Source of the DNA: Bacillus sp. sid0103 | Lineage (GTDB): Bacteria; Bacillota; Bacilli; Bacillales_B; DSM-18226 | NCBI RefSeq assembly: GCF_019219025.1 | Contig: NZ_JAHUWN010000008.1 | Location: forward strand, 62,001 to 126,000 | Reading direction: 5' to 3' | Length of the DNA: 64,000 nucleotides | Shown: positions 54,078 through 62,681 of the stretch, piece after piece | Layout of the letters: each line of letters starts with the position of its first letter | Numbering within the stretch: the first letter of the stretch is position 1 | Notes under the pieces: generated by a model | The model's input: only the letters and a program-made list of their open reading frames with translations | What the model was told of the DNA's origin: nothing | Databases searched by the model: none | Position numbers and translations under genes: made by a program

Positions 54078-54487
54078 AATTTACATTTGTCCGCTTTATT
54101 ATGGTAGGGATGGTTAATACTATGGTTGGATTATCAGTGATGTATCTCCTGTTGCATGGTCCTGGCCTCTCCTATTGGATGTCTACCTTTCTTGGGAATT
54201 CTGTTGGCGCATGTGTAAGCTTCTTTTTGAACCGTCGTTTTACCTTTAGAAGTGATGTTTCAGTCTTAAATGGATTGCTTCGGTTTGTTATGGTCATTCT
54301 AATCTGCTATTTCATCTCCTATACTATGGGGGAGAATTTAGTTCAATGGCTCCTCGTCAATAATGATACGATCACATCGAGGGTAAAAACCGACCTGGCT
54401 GTTTTAATAAGTACCTTTTTATATACAATGCTAAATTATTTATCTCAAAAACTGATAGTTTTTCACAAAAGAGGGACTTTACTTTAA
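54074..54487 (+). CDS. GtrA-like flippase
   Basis: 137 residues with four transmembrane helices and the GtrA family pattern: RFIMVGMVNTMVGLSVMYLL (~7-26) and FFLNRRFTFRS (~52-62). Proteins of this type move undecaprenyl-P-sugar across the membrane. With the two preceding genes it makes a complete three-part glycosylation set. Last gene of the run. Confidence 0.85.
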   Translation: MKFTFVRFIMVGMVNTMVGLSVMYLLLHGPGLSYWMSTFLGNSVGACVSFFLNRRFTFRSDVSVLNGLLRFVMVILICYFISYTMGENLVQWLLVNNDTITSRVKTDLAVLISTFLYTMLNYLSQKLIVFHKRGTLL

Positions 54488-54495
54488 AATAGAGG

Positions 54496-54569
54496 GATGT
54501 GTTAAGGGGTACTGTTGATTTTAAGCAAGTTGATTGGAGCGGAAATCACCAGTCAAGTATAACACAGCC
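54496..54569 (+). mobile_element. MITE-like element, internally deleted copy 3
   Basis: About 75 bp keeping only the two ends of the element: ATGTGTTAAG...CTGTTGATTTT on the left and GGAAATCACCAG...TAACACAGCC on the right; the GC-rich centre is missing. Flanked by AAATAGA (487-493 and 570-576), a probable target duplication. Confidence 0.6.
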
Positions 54570-54600
54570 AAATAGAAAATAAATAAGTTCAAAATAAGAG

Positions 54601-54632
54601 AAAGGAAGAGCCGATACGGTTCTTCTTTTTTG
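54601..54632 (+). terminator. Terminator, GAAGAGCC-type repeat
   Basis: AAGAGCC-GATAC-GGTTCTT hairpin with a run of T; the same sequence as the hairpin at 45500. Confidence 0.75.
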
Positions 54633-54704
54633 TCATAATTCAGCGAATCAAACATAAAATCTAAAAGTTATTTGCTGCTTAAAAGAGTGTAGGGAGGGGA
54701 ATTC

Positions 54705-55544
54705 ATGTTCTATGCTATGTGGCTTGAAGGTCAATTGTTGTGGAATATGCCATTACTAGCCTGCCTAATCTGTCTTGTTGCCATTTATGTCTATGTGGTA
54801 GTAATCTATACCAACATCAAGCTTTATCAAAAACAACCCCTGCTATATTTCCTCAGTTTAGTTATCATGTACGTAACCTTTGGCAGTCCGTTTGAAACCA
54901 TCAGTCATCTGTCGTTTAGCTTGCACATGCTTCAAATGAGTATTTTATATTTTATTATCTCACCACTTTTTGTACTAGGCATTCCATATCCGTTAATCGA
55001 AACCATTCGAAAGCAATCCCTTTCGAAGCAAGTCAATAAGTTCGTCTTACCTTCGAAAGTTGCATTATTTGCGTTCGGGGCCTTGTTCTTAATATACCAT
55101 TTCCCAATAGTATTAACTTTCCTTTCTCAAACCGCCTTTGTCCATAATGGGTACTTATTTGTGCTGTTGGTCCTTTCTTTTAGGATGTGGCAGCCGATAA
55201 CCGTCCCTGACCCGAAGAACGATCATACACAAGAGCAAAAGAAACGGTATTTATTTCTAAGCGGGCTCGTCATTATGCCAGCCTGTCTGCTATTTATTGT
55301 TACTGCTTTGATAGGTGGAATGAATAATCCTCTTCTTTCACAACTCACCGCAAATCTTTGTATCTCACCTTCACAACTAAGTCAATTAAGTTCCCTCGAT
55401 CTTCTACCTTCTCCCTTTAATACAAGACTTGACCAAATGTTTGCGGGCATCCTTATGTTAGGCATGCATAAATTTGGATTGATCCTGACTGTTCGTCTTG
55501 AAAAAAACCTGAAAAGCGGGGCTGTGGCGGGCGTTGTGGACTGA
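54705..55544 (+). CDS. Cytochrome c oxidase assembly factor CtaG family protein
   Basis: 279 residues with about seven helices, matching the caa3-type CtaG family of Firmicutes: FGSPFETISHLSFSLHMLQM (~64-83) supplies the conserved His/Met ligands, and a C-terminal MFAGILMLGMHKFGL. CtaG helps assemble the copper centre of haem-copper oxidase; here it precedes a bd oxidase operon instead of cta genes. AGGGAGGGGAA precedes the ATG. Confidence 0.8.
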   Translation: MFYAMWLEGQLLWNMPLLACLICLVAIYVYVVVIYTNIKLYQKQPLLYFLSLVIMYVTFGSPFETISHLSFSLHMLQMSILYFIISPLFVLGIPYPLIETIRKQSLSKQVNKFVLPSKVALFAFGALFLIYHFPIVLTFLSQTAFVHNGYLFVLLVLSFRMWQPITVPDPKNDHTQEQKKRYLFLSGLVIMPACLLFIVTALIGGMNNPLLSQLTANLCISPSQLSQLSSLDLLPSPFNTRLDQMFAGILMLGMHKFGLILTVRLEKNLKSGAVAGVVD

Positions 55545-55683
55545 CCAACATAGCCCTCATTTTATTGTGACCAGGCGGAAGATACATTCATCAGTTGTTC
55601 ACTATATTCTGCAATAAATTTGGGAATGTTATCTAAGAGATATATATGATATGGATTTAGCTAAGTAATCAGGGGGGATTTTT

Positions 55684-55779
55684 ATTTACAAAAAACAAGA
55701 ACGGAAGCTCATTTGGCTGGCCTTTATTGTGGCATCCATTATGGGGCTGTCAATCATTGGACGGCTGTTTTCAGGATAA
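55684..55779 (+). CDS. Possible small membrane protein upstream of cydA
   Basis: After a strong AGGGGGG (671-677) a frame without ATG/GTG/TTG runs from ATT 55684 to TAA 777-779: a basic start (YKKQERK) and one helix (LIWLAFIVASIMGLSIIGRL), about 31 residues, ending 17 bp before cydA. Translation would need an ATT start; a genuine gene is uncertain but the ribosome site and hydrophobic pattern are suggestive. Confidence 0.35.
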   Translation: MYKKQERKLIWLAFIVASIMGLSIIGRLFSG

Positions 55780-55796
55780 GAAGGGTGGTAAGTGAA

Positions 55797-57143
55797 ATGG
55801 GTAATGAAGAAGCCGTATTTTATAGCCGTGTGCTGACAGAATTGACCTTGTCCTTTCATATCATTTACGCAACCATTGGCGTCGGAATTCCGCTGATGAT
55901 TATGATTGCTCAATGGGTTGGAATCAAGAAACAGGACGAACATTATATTTTATTAGCTCGGAGATGGACGAGGGGATTTGTGATTACGGTAGCAGTTGGT
56001 GTTGTAACTGGGACCGCCATCGGGTTGCAACTCTCACTCCTATGGCCGAACTTTATGCAGTTAGCAGGGAATGTGATAGCCCTGCCGTTATTTATGGAGA
56101 CATTTGCATTTTTCTTTGAAGCGATATTTTTAGGGATATACATATATACTTGGGACCGGTTTGAAAATCAGAAAAAGCATTTACTCCTGCTGATTCCAGT
56201 TGCTTTAGGGGCCTCATTTTCAGCCGTCTTTATAACAATCGTTAATGCATTTATGAATGCGCCACAGGGCTTTGATGTAGTCAATGGCCAGCTCGTAGAT
56301 GTGAGTCCCATTTTAGCGATGTTTAATCCCGCGATGCCTACAAAAGTTGCACATGTGGTTGTCACGGCCTATATGACTTCCGCCTTTGTCCTAGCTGCCA
56401 TTGGTGCCTTTCGGCTGTTAAAAGGGTCAAATCATACATACCATAAAAAGGCCTTGTTTTTAACCATGAAACTTGGATTCGTCTTTTCAGTAGCCACTGC
56501 CCTATTAGGAGACTTCTCAGGAAAGTATTTAGCCGAATACCAGCCAGAAAAATTAGCTGCGGCGGAGTGGCATTTTGAAACAGGGAAAGGTGTTCCGCTC
56601 ATCCTTTACGGTGTTCTTGATGATGGGGAAGTGAAATATGCCCTCAAAATTCCTTTTGCCCTCAGCATTTTAGCTCATGAGGTTCCAAATGCCGAAGTGA
56701 TCGGATTGGATCAATTTCCGAAAGATGAAGTGCCGCCGCTTTATATACACTATCTATTTGATACGATGGTCACCATCGGGATGTGGATGACTGTTCTTTC
56801 GTTGGTGTATGTAGTAGGTAGTTGGCGTAAATGGCGTTTTGTTTTATCCAAATGGTTTCGATGGCTGGTTGTTCTAGGCGGTCCTCTTTCAATCCTGGCG
56901 ATTGAGGCAGGGTGGTGGCTGGACGAGGTCGGCCGTCAGCCTTGGATCTTACGGGGGATTTTGCGGACCAAAAAGGCAGCAACTACCAGTGATCAAGTGG
57001 ATCTGATGTTGATATTATTTGCGGGGCTTTATTTGGTCCTCGGGATCGGGAGTGTTGTTGTACTGTGGAGGATGTTCCGGAAGAATCCAGTCGAGCAGGA
57101 ACTGGCCGACCGGGCTTCTGAGAAAGCAGGTGATATATTATGA
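55797..57143 (+). CDS. cydA: Cytochrome bd menaquinol oxidase subunit I (CydA, YthA type)
   Basis: 448 residues, the same length as Geobacillus CydA, with nine helices. Quinol-oxidising, O2-reducing subunit with haems b558, b595 and d. Landmarks: LTELTLSFHIIYATIGVGIPL (haem His, ~13-33), GNVIALPLFMETFAFFFEAIFLG (~78-100, Glu), short Q loop, and GWWLDEVGRQPW (~369-380). ATG 55797 with AAGGGTGG (781-788) is preferred over the longer frame from 55713. A B. subtilis-type short-Q-loop ythA homologue; overlaps cydB by 4 bp. Confidence 0.93.
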   Translation: MGNEEAVFYSRVLTELTLSFHIIYATIGVGIPLMIMIAQWVGIKKQDEHYILLARRWTRGFVITVAVGVVTGTAIGLQLSLLWPNFMQLAGNVIALPLFMETFAFFFEAIFLGIYIYTWDRFENQKKHLLLLIPVALGASFSAVFITIVNAFMNAPQGFDVVNGQLVDVSPILAMFNPAMPTKVAHVVVTAYMTSAFVLAAIGAFRLLKGSNHTYHKKALFLTMKLGFVFSVATALLGDFSGKYLAEYQPEKLAAAEWHFETGKGVPLILYGVLDDGEVKYALKIPFALSILAHEVPNAEVIGLDQFPKDEVPPLYIHYLFDTMVTIGMWMTVLSLVYVVGSWRKWRFVLSKWFRWLVVLGGPLSILAIEAGWWLDEVGRQPWILRGILRTKKAATTSDQVDLMLILFAGLYLVLGIGSVVVLWRMFRKNPVEQELADRASEKAGDIL

Positions 57144-58168
57144 CACTTGAAATCATCGGTATTTCAGCATTAGGGCTGTTTCTTTTTGGATACATTATCA
57201 TTGCTTCCATTGATTTCGGAGCAGGATTTTTTAACGCATTTAGTTCTGTAACGGGCAAACAGCATATTTTGACAAAGATTATTCAACGCTATTTATCGCC
57301 CGTATGGGAAGTCACGAATGTGTTCTTGGTGTTTTTCTTCGTTGGAATGGTAGGTTTTTTCCCTAAAACAGCCTATTACTTCGGGACTACACTCCTTGTG
57401 CCAGCAAGTATTGCAATTATTCTGCTGGCGATTCGGGGGGCATATTATGCGTTTACCACGTACGGAGGACTCCGGCACAAGCGGTACACGATTTTATACG
57501 GGTTAACGGGATTATTTATTCCCGCATCACTGTCGAGCGTTTTGTCGATTTCGGAGGGCGGTTTCGTGAAAATCGAAAATGCAGCCCCTGCTCTTGATTA
57601 TTGGGCATTGTTTACCAGCCCGTTATCATGGAGTATAGTGGTCCTTAGTTTGACGGCGGTGTTATATATCTCAGCAGTATTTTTGACTTGGTATGCCCAC
57701 CATGCAAAGGATGAGGCAGCAACAAACCTATTGCGTAAATATGCACTCATCTGGGCCGGCCCGGCGATTGTCACGGCTGGGGGGATTATTATTGAAATGA
57801 GGACGCACAATCCGGAACATTACCGGCGCTTGCTAGACCTTTGGTGGTTATTTGGGCTGTCGGTCGTGTTCTTTGCAGGAACCGTTTATTTGATCTGGAA
57901 GCGGCGTGCCTATGGTCTGGCCTTCTGGCTGTTGGTTGGGCAATTTGCACTTGCCTTTCTGGCCTACGGTGTATCTCATTATCCTTATTTACTTTATCCG
58001 TATCTCACTCTATACGACAGCTTTACCAATCAATCAATGGCGATTGCCTTGATTGTGGCTTTTATTGCAGGACTTGGGCTGCTCCTCCCATCTTTGTATC
58101 TGTTGTTAAAATTGTTTTTGTTCAACAAAGAATATGTCCAGGGGAATCGAAATGATGAACATGCATAG
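57140..58168 (+). CDS. cydB: Cytochrome bd menaquinol oxidase subunit II (CydB, YthB type)
   Basis: 342 residues, eight to nine helices, structural partner of CydA without haem. Starts with LFLFGYIIIASIDFGAGFFNAF (~11-32), typical of CydB, and has WEVTNVFLVFFFVGMVGFFP (~56-75). Starts within the cydA stop (ATGA). A CydS-like gene follows 12 bp after its stop. Confidence 0.92.
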   Translation: MTLEIIGISALGLFLFGYIIIASIDFGAGFFNAFSSVTGKQHILTKIIQRYLSPVWEVTNVFLVFFFVGMVGFFPKTAYYFGTTLLVPASIAIILLAIRGAYYAFTTYGGLRHKRYTILYGLTGLFIPASLSSVLSISEGGFVKIENAAPALDYWALFTSPLSWSIVVLSLTAVLYISAVFLTWYAHHAKDEAATNLLRKYALIWAGPAIVTAGGIIIEMRTHNPEHYRRLLDLWWLFGLSVVFFAGTVYLIWKRRAYGLAFWLLVGQFALAFLAYGVSHYPYLLYPYLTLYDSFTNQSMAIALIVAFIAGLGLLLPSLYLLLKLFLFNKEYVQGNRNDEHA

Positions 58169-58180
58169 GGGGAATGGGAC

Positions 58181-58285
58181 TTGTTAGATAATTTCTTGCT
58201 TTTTTATGCTCCATTTCTTGTGCTGATTGCGTCGATTGCCGCAGCGTTTTGGGTCGCTCTGAAAGATGATTCTATAACCAAGTAA
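58181..58285 (+). CDS. cydS: Cytochrome bd small subunit CydS
   Basis: A 34-residue single-helix protein, too short for routine gene calling: LDNFLLFYAPFLVLIASIAA, then AFWVALKDDSITK. The YAP near residue 9-11 and AFWVxLKD near the C terminus match what is known of the 33-residue CydS of Geobacillus bd oxidase, which blocks a cavity near haem b558. TTG start at 58181 after AGGGGGAATGGG, directly downstream of cydB. Confidence 0.85.
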   Translation: MLDNFLLFYAPFLVLIASIAAAFWVALKDDSITK

Positions 58286-58303
58286 TTTTTTTATCTAGTA
58301 AAA

Positions 58304-58335
58304 AGGAGAAGAGCCAATAAGGTTCTTCTTTTTAT
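58304..58335 (+). terminator. cydABS terminator
   Basis: GAAGAGCC-AATAA-GGTTCTTC hairpin with TTTTTATA tail; a variant of the repeated terminator. Confidence 0.8.
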
Positions 58336-58440
58336 ATAGAAGTTAAAAAATTGTTAAATTTTGAGTTCGGGTGTTCCTGAAAGTTGTATAATTATCATGA
58401 TGAAAATTGCCCCTTCGTAGATAATTGGAGGAATAGTGTT

Positions 58441-59625
58441 GTGTCTCAAAACTATGGTAAGTCACTGATTGAAATATTGTTAGTCTCGACTAAACTTGGT
58501 TTAACATCATTTGGCGGACCAGTCGCACATCTAGGTTACTTTTATGAAGAATATGTTCAAAACAGAAAATGGATCGATGAAAAAGGTTATGCGGATTTAG
58601 TTGCTTTGTGCCAATTTTTGCCGGGCCCTGCTAGCAGTCAGGTTGGAATTGGAATCGGAGTGATAAGAGGTGGCTTCCTGGGCGGGATTTTAGCGTTTAT
58701 TGGTTTTACCACTCCCTCTGTCATTGCCTTGATTCTATTTGCAATGATTCTACATGGCTTGGAAATAAATGATAGCGGCTGGATCCATGGGTTGAAAATC
58801 GTTGCGGTAGCAGTCGTGGCCCATGCTGTTTTAGGCATGGCACAAAAACTAACCCCTGATATCGAGAGAAAAGCGATTGCTTTATTCACGTTGGTAGGTA
58901 CGCTGTTATGTCAGACAGCCTACACTCAGGTCGGTCTGATTTTATTAGCGGGAGCGGCCGGTTTGCTTATTTATAAAAAACACGAGGTAGATAGGGATGC
59001 TACCACGATTGATTTTCCCATTTCTAAACGTTTTGCTGTCGTTTGTTTGATATTGTTTTTCGGGCTTCTAGTTCTTTTGCCTCTTTTAAGAGAAGTAACT
59101 TCAATTAAGTGGATTGCTTTGTTTGATAGCTTTTATCGGTCGGGCTCATTGGTTTTTGGCGGAGGTCACGTAGTGCTTCCATTACTTGAACGTGAATTTG
59201 TCCCATCTGGGTGGTTAAGTAAAGAAGAGTTCATTAGTGGATATGGCGTGGCTCAAGCCGTACCAGGACCGCTATTTACTTTTGCTGCTTATATTGGGAC
59301 CGTCATAAATGGTTGGAAGGGGGGAATCCTAGCAACAATTGCTATTTTCTTACCAGCATTCCTGCTTGTTTTAGGAACACTGCCTTTTTGGAACCTGCTG
59401 CGACAGAATCCTAATATAAAAGGAGCATTGATGGGAGTAAATGCAGCTGTTGTGGGAATATTGATTGCAGCCTTCTATCATCCGATCTGGATGAGTTCCA
59501 TTTTAGCCCCTATTGATTTTGCTTTTGCTGCGATCTTATTTGGTATGTTGGTATTTTGGAAACTTCCGCCGTGGGTTATTGTGTTTACTGGAGCTGTAGG
59601 TGGTGTAGTTATCTCCTTAATATAA
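58441..59625 (+). CDS. Chromate transporter ChrA (two-domain)
   Basis: 394 residues, made of two homologous halves: N half TKLGLTSFGGPVAHLGYF (~15-32) with FLPGPASSQVGIGIG (~60-74), C half FYRSGSLVFGGGHVVLPLL (~232-250) and AVPGPLFTFAAYIG (~273-286). CHR-family exporter of chromate, possibly sulfate-linked. GTG 58441 follows GGAGG (427-431); codons back to 58384 are soluble and unlike the family. Confidence 0.9.
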   Translation: MSQNYGKSLIEILLVSTKLGLTSFGGPVAHLGYFYEEYVQNRKWIDEKGYADLVALCQFLPGPASSQVGIGIGVIRGGFLGGILAFIGFTTPSVIALILFAMILHGLEINDSGWIHGLKIVAVAVVAHAVLGMAQKLTPDIERKAIALFTLVGTLLCQTAYTQVGLILLAGAAGLLIYKKHEVDRDATTIDFPISKRFAVVCLILFFGLLVLLPLLREVTSIKWIALFDSFYRSGSLVFGGGHVVLPLLEREFVPSGWLSKEEFISGYGVAQAVPGPLFTFAAYIGTVINGWKGGILATIAIFLPAFLLVLGTLPFWNLLRQNPNIKGALMGVNAAVVGILIAAFYHPIWMSSILAPIDFAFAAILFGMLVFWKLPPWVIVFTGAVGGVVISLI

Positions 59626-59660
59626 ACCAATCCCTCTTATTAAAGAGGGATTGGTTTAAG
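59626..59660. terminator. Bidirectional terminator between chrA and the ABC operon
   Basis: AAACCAATCCCTCTT and AAGAGGGATTGGTTT perfect stem flanked by A and T-rich ends, placed between convergent genes. Confidence 0.88.
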
Positions 59661-59710
59661 AATAATACTTTTTAAATAGTTTTCCCTTTTTTGGGGGAAC
59701 GGGTTCTAAA

Positions 59711-60457
59711 TCATTTTAAACTGCGTTTCAAGAAAGCCTTCGTGCGTTCATTCTGAGGATTCGTAAACAGCTCCTCAGGCGAACCGGATTCAACAATTTC
59801 CCCGTTATCCATGAAGATAACTCTATTTGCTACTTCCTTGGCAAAGCCCATCTCGTGTGTTACCACAATCATGGTCATGTGTTCTTCCGCCAGATCCTTC
59901 ATAACTTGCAACACCTCGCCAGTTAATTCCGGATCCAAAGCAGATGTTGGCTCATCAAAGAGCAAAATTTCTGGATTTAACATAAGCGCCCGGGCGATAG
60001 CTACTCGTTGTTTCTGCCCGCCTGACAGTTTTGCAGGATAGGCTGCGGCCCGGTCAGCTAGCCCTATTTTCTCAAGAAGCTCACTGCTTCTTTGTTGAAT
60101 TTTAGCAGCCGATTCCTTTTTCAACAATTTTGGAGCGATCTCCAAATTTTCTTTAACGGTCAGATGTGGAAAAAGGTTAAAATGCTGAAAAACCATCCCC
60201 ATTTTAGCATTGATCTCTTTGATTTCCTGCGGCTTCGCATAGACGCCGTCCTTTACTAAATGATTACCGGAGACACAAATCGTGCCATCGTCTATTTTTT
60301 CTAGATGGACCAAACTCCGTAGCATCGTACTTTTTCCAGAGCCGGACGGACCAATGACAGCTACCACATCGTTTTTATTTACATCAAAGGTAATCCGTTT
60401 TAAGACTTCTAAATTACCGTACGATTTTTTGAGATTAGATATTTCAATGACAGCCAT
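59711..60457 (-). CDS. Polar amino acid ABC transporter ATPase
   Basis: 248 residues, GlnQ/ArtM type. Walker [15 protein letters not shown] (~35-48), Q loop [13 protein letters not shown], signature [15 protein letters not shown] (~137-151), Walker [24 protein letters not shown] precedes ATG 60457. Third gene of a minus-strand importer operon; the exact amino acid is unknown. Confidence 0.9.
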   Translation of the reverse strand: MAVIEISNLKKSYGNLEVLKRITFDVNKNDVVAVIGPSGSGKSTMLRSLVHLEKIDDGTICVSGNHLVKDGVYAKPQEIKEINAKMGMVFQHFNLFPHLTVKENLEIAPKLLKKESAAKIQQRSSELLEKIGLADRAAAYPAKLSGGQKQRVAIARALMLNPEILLFDEPTSALDPELTGEVLQVMKDLAEEHMTMIVVTHEMGFAKEVANRVIFMDNGEIVESGSPEELFTNPQNERTKAFLKRSLK

Positions 60458-60472
60458 TTTCACCACTCCTTC

Positions 60473-61132
60473 CTATTCAAATTTGAACCGTTTTTCGAAC
60501 CCTTTAAAGACCAGGGTTAACAGGAGCGTCATGATCAAGTAAATGATCCCTGCTACGAAGAAAGGCACAATGGTAAAGTCTCGATTGACCGCTGTTTGCG
60601 CAAAATGAAGCAATTCAGGCACAGCAACGGCATAAAGGAGTGCAGTATCTTTCACTAATGTTACGGATTCGTTCGCGACAGCCGGGAGGGCAATCCGGAA
60701 CATTTGCGGCAGGATGACCCTTGTCAATGTCTGCCATCTATTCAGACCAAGGACTTGTGATGCCTCATATTGACCTTTATCAATCGCAAGAAGTCCACCG
60801 CGAAAGATTTCAGCAAAATAGGCGGCATAGTTTAAGATGAAACCGATACAGGCCGCAACAAAGCGGTCCAAGACTAAATATTCACCAATGACAGGCAGCA
60901 TCGGCAGCCCGAAACAAATAAATAACAGTTGAAGTAAGAGCGGTGTGCCGCGCATCACGTAAATATATCCCTCGGCAAGCATGGAGAGAGGTTTAAAACG
61001 GCTGCCGACAGCTAGTGTTAAAACAAACCCGAGGGGAATGGATACGACAATTGCAATCAAAAACAAGAGGATGGTCATCTGAGCCCCTTCGAGCATGGGT
61101 TTTAGTATGGTAATAAGATAATCAAAAGACAT
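60473..61132 (-). CDS. Polar amino acid ABC transporter permease
   Basis: 219 residues, HisM/GlnP-type with about five helices: EAA-loop region YEASQVLGLNRWQTLTRVILPQ (~130-151) contacts the ATPase, and YVMRGTPLLLQL (~57-68) is the family start signature. GGAGGAAAC precedes the ATG. Lies between the ATPase and binding-protein genes. Confidence 0.9.
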   Translation of the reverse strand: MSFDYLITILKPMLEGAQMTILLFLIAIVVSIPLGFVLTLAVGSRFKPLSMLAEGYIYVMRGTPLLLQLLFICFGLPMLPVIGEYLVLDRFVAACIGFILNYAAYFAEIFRGGLLAIDKGQYEASQVLGLNRWQTLTRVILPQMFRIALPAVANESVTLVKDTALLYAVAVPELLHFAQTAVNRDFTIVPFFVAGIIYLIMTLLLTLVFKGFEKRFKFE

Positions 61133-61147
61133 GAAAGGTTTCCTCCA

Positions 61148-61183
61148 AAAACAAAACAGGGTTCCCAGAGGAAACCTGTTTTA
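61148..61183 (-). terminator. Intra-operon hairpin between binding-protein and permease genes
   Basis: On the minus strand AAACAGGTTTCC and GGGAACCCTGTTT pair and are followed by TGTTTTTGG. It probably allows partial read-through, giving more binding protein than membrane components. Confidence 0.65.
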
Positions 61184-61197
61184 TCTTATATTCGGTA

Positions 61198-61974
61198 TTA
61201 CTTTAGTACTTTATTTTCGCCAAACCACTTTTTCGAAATTCCTTCGGCTGTGCCATCTTCGTTCATTTCATCAAGTGCTTTTTGCAGATTTTTAAGTAAT
61301 TGATCATTTCCCTTTTTAACGCCAATTCCGTATTCTTCAGGGGCCAGTGATTCATCAAGGATTTTGAAGGCTTCTTTTTCTTTCGTCATGTAGTAATCAA
61401 TGACAATCTCATCAATAACAACCGCATCTAACCGGCCGCTCTTTAAGTCAGTCAATGCTTGGACATTGTCAGCAAACTCGGTAACTGTCTTAATTTTTGC
61501 CTTAATTGGTGAAGCCTCTAATGCATCAGCTGCTGAAGATAGTGTTTGCAAGCCGACAACCTTACCAGTTAAATCATCTAATTTAGAAAGCTTTGAATCT
61601 GCCATCGTAACAACTACTTGAGCATTTTTTAAATATGGTTTCGTGAAAAGAACTTTCTTTTTACGTTCGTCGGTAATAGTGTATCCGTTCCAAATAAGGT
61701 CAATCCGTCCACTGCTAAGTTCCGCTTCCTTTGTGCTCCAATCGATTGGTTGAAACTTAACCTTTTTCCCCATTTTTTCGGCTGCTGCGCTGGCGTAGTC
61801 AATGTCAAAACCAACAATCTTGTTATTCTCATCGCGGAAGCCCATTGGTGCAAATTTATCATCGATTCCAATCACCAATGTGTTGTCCTTTGCTTCAGAT
61901 GACTTAGAAGAGCATCCTGTAATAATGGTGAATGCCGCTGCTATTACTAAAAACATAGTAACCAACCGTTTCAT
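61198..61974 (-). CDS. Polar amino acid ABC transporter substrate-binding lipoprotein
   Basis: 258 residues. Lipoprotein signal with lipobox ITGC (~18-21), then a family 3 periplasmic-binding fold: VIGIDDKFAPMGFRDENN (~34-51), IVGFDIDYASAAAEKMGK and DLIWNGYTITDERKK. An aspartate/arginine pattern fits an amino acid ligand. ATG 61974 with AGGATGG upstream is preferred to TTG 61980. On the minus strand TTGACT and TATAGC lie 17 bp apart near 62057-62085, a likely operon promoter. Confidence 0.88.
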   Translation of the reverse strand: MKRLVTMFLVIAAAFTIITGCSSKSSEAKDNTLVIGIDDKFAPMGFRDENNKIVGFDIDYASAAAEKMGKKVKFQPIDWSTKEAELSSGRIDLIWNGYTITDERKKKVLFTKPYLKNAQVVVTMADSKLSKLDDLTGKVVGLQTLSSAADALEASPIKAKIKTVTEFADNVQALTDLKSGRLDAVVIDEIVIDYYMTKEKEAFKILDESLAPEEYGIGVKKGNDQLLKNLQKALDEMNEDGTAEGISKKWFGENKVLK

Positions 61975-61980
61975 ATTCAA

Positions 61981-62244
61981 TCTACCATCCTATCTATTCA
62001 TTATTTTACTTTAGTACGTTACCGTATTATTACTCTAACATATTATAACGCTATAATATTAATTAAGACAATAGTCAAGCTAATAGTGGGAATATTGAAA
62101 ATTTTAAGCAGGTACAGTTTTCATTAAACCACAAAAAAAGAGCGACTCTACTCAAAAAATCCTGTCACACAATAGGAACCATTTGAATGTTCTATAAAAT
62201 AGGAAATACATCAATATTTTTAAGTAAAAAAAGTTCAATAATCA
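61981..62244. other. Divergent region between amino acid importer and cadC
   Basis: AT-rich DNA holding the minus-strand promoter of the importer. Nothing else recognisable; no riboswitch seen. Confidence 0.4.
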
Positions 62245-62296
62245 TTGACATTCAAACCGTCATTTGAATATTATATATTCAAATGAACATTTGAAT
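62245..62296 (+). promoter_or_regulatory. cadC promoter with two CadC-type operators
   Basis: TTGACA (245-250) and TATTAT (269-274), 18 bp apart. A perfect 9-2-9 inverted repeat, ATTCAAATG-AA-CATTTGAAT (277-296), follows the -10; a weaker copy with the same half-sites (250-269, 7 of 9 matching) covers the spacer. This is the usual arrangement for metal-responsive ArsR/SmtB repressors, here self-regulating. Confidence 0.75.
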
Positions 62297-62309
62297 GAAG
62301 GTGATCAGG

Positions 62310-62681
62310 ATGAAAGAGCGTGATATTTGCGAGGTTACCTGTGTGGATAATGAGAAAACCACTCGGGTCCAACAGCAGCTTGAAAAGGATACGAGTATCA
62401 CTGAAGTGACCAAGCTATTTAAAGCATTGTCCGATGAGACACGCTTGAAAATCGCTTATTCCCTTACACTTGAAGAGGAGTTATGCGTCTGTGATGTCGC
62501 CAATATAGTTGGAGCGACCACAGCTACGGCTTCTCATCATTTGCGTCATTTAAAAAACCTGAGGCTCACGAAATATCGGAAAGAGGGTAAGCTTGTTTAT
62601 TATTCCCTAGACGACGATCATGTTAAACAATTACTTCATATTGCAATTGCCCATCAGGAGGAGGTGGCCAGTCGTGAGTGA
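62310..62681 (+). CDS. cadC: Metal-responsive repressor CadC (ArsR/SmtB family)
   Basis: 123 residues (pI258 CadC 122). Cysteines at positions 7 and 11 in the N-terminal arm and the CxC in ELCVCDV (59, 61) form the soft-metal site for Cd(II)/Pb(II)/Zn(II). Winged helix VANIVGATTATASHHLRHLKN (recognition helix ~65-85). ATG 62310 gives the exact Cys numbering; ATG 62295 lies within the operator. The stop overlaps the remains of cadA by 8 bp. Confidence 0.9.
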   Translation: MKERDICEVTCVDNEKTTRVQQQLEKDTSITEVTKLFKALSDETRLKIAYSLTLEEELCVCDVANIVGATTATASHHLRHLKNLRLTKYRKEGKLVYYSLDDDHVKQLLHIAIAHQEEVASRE

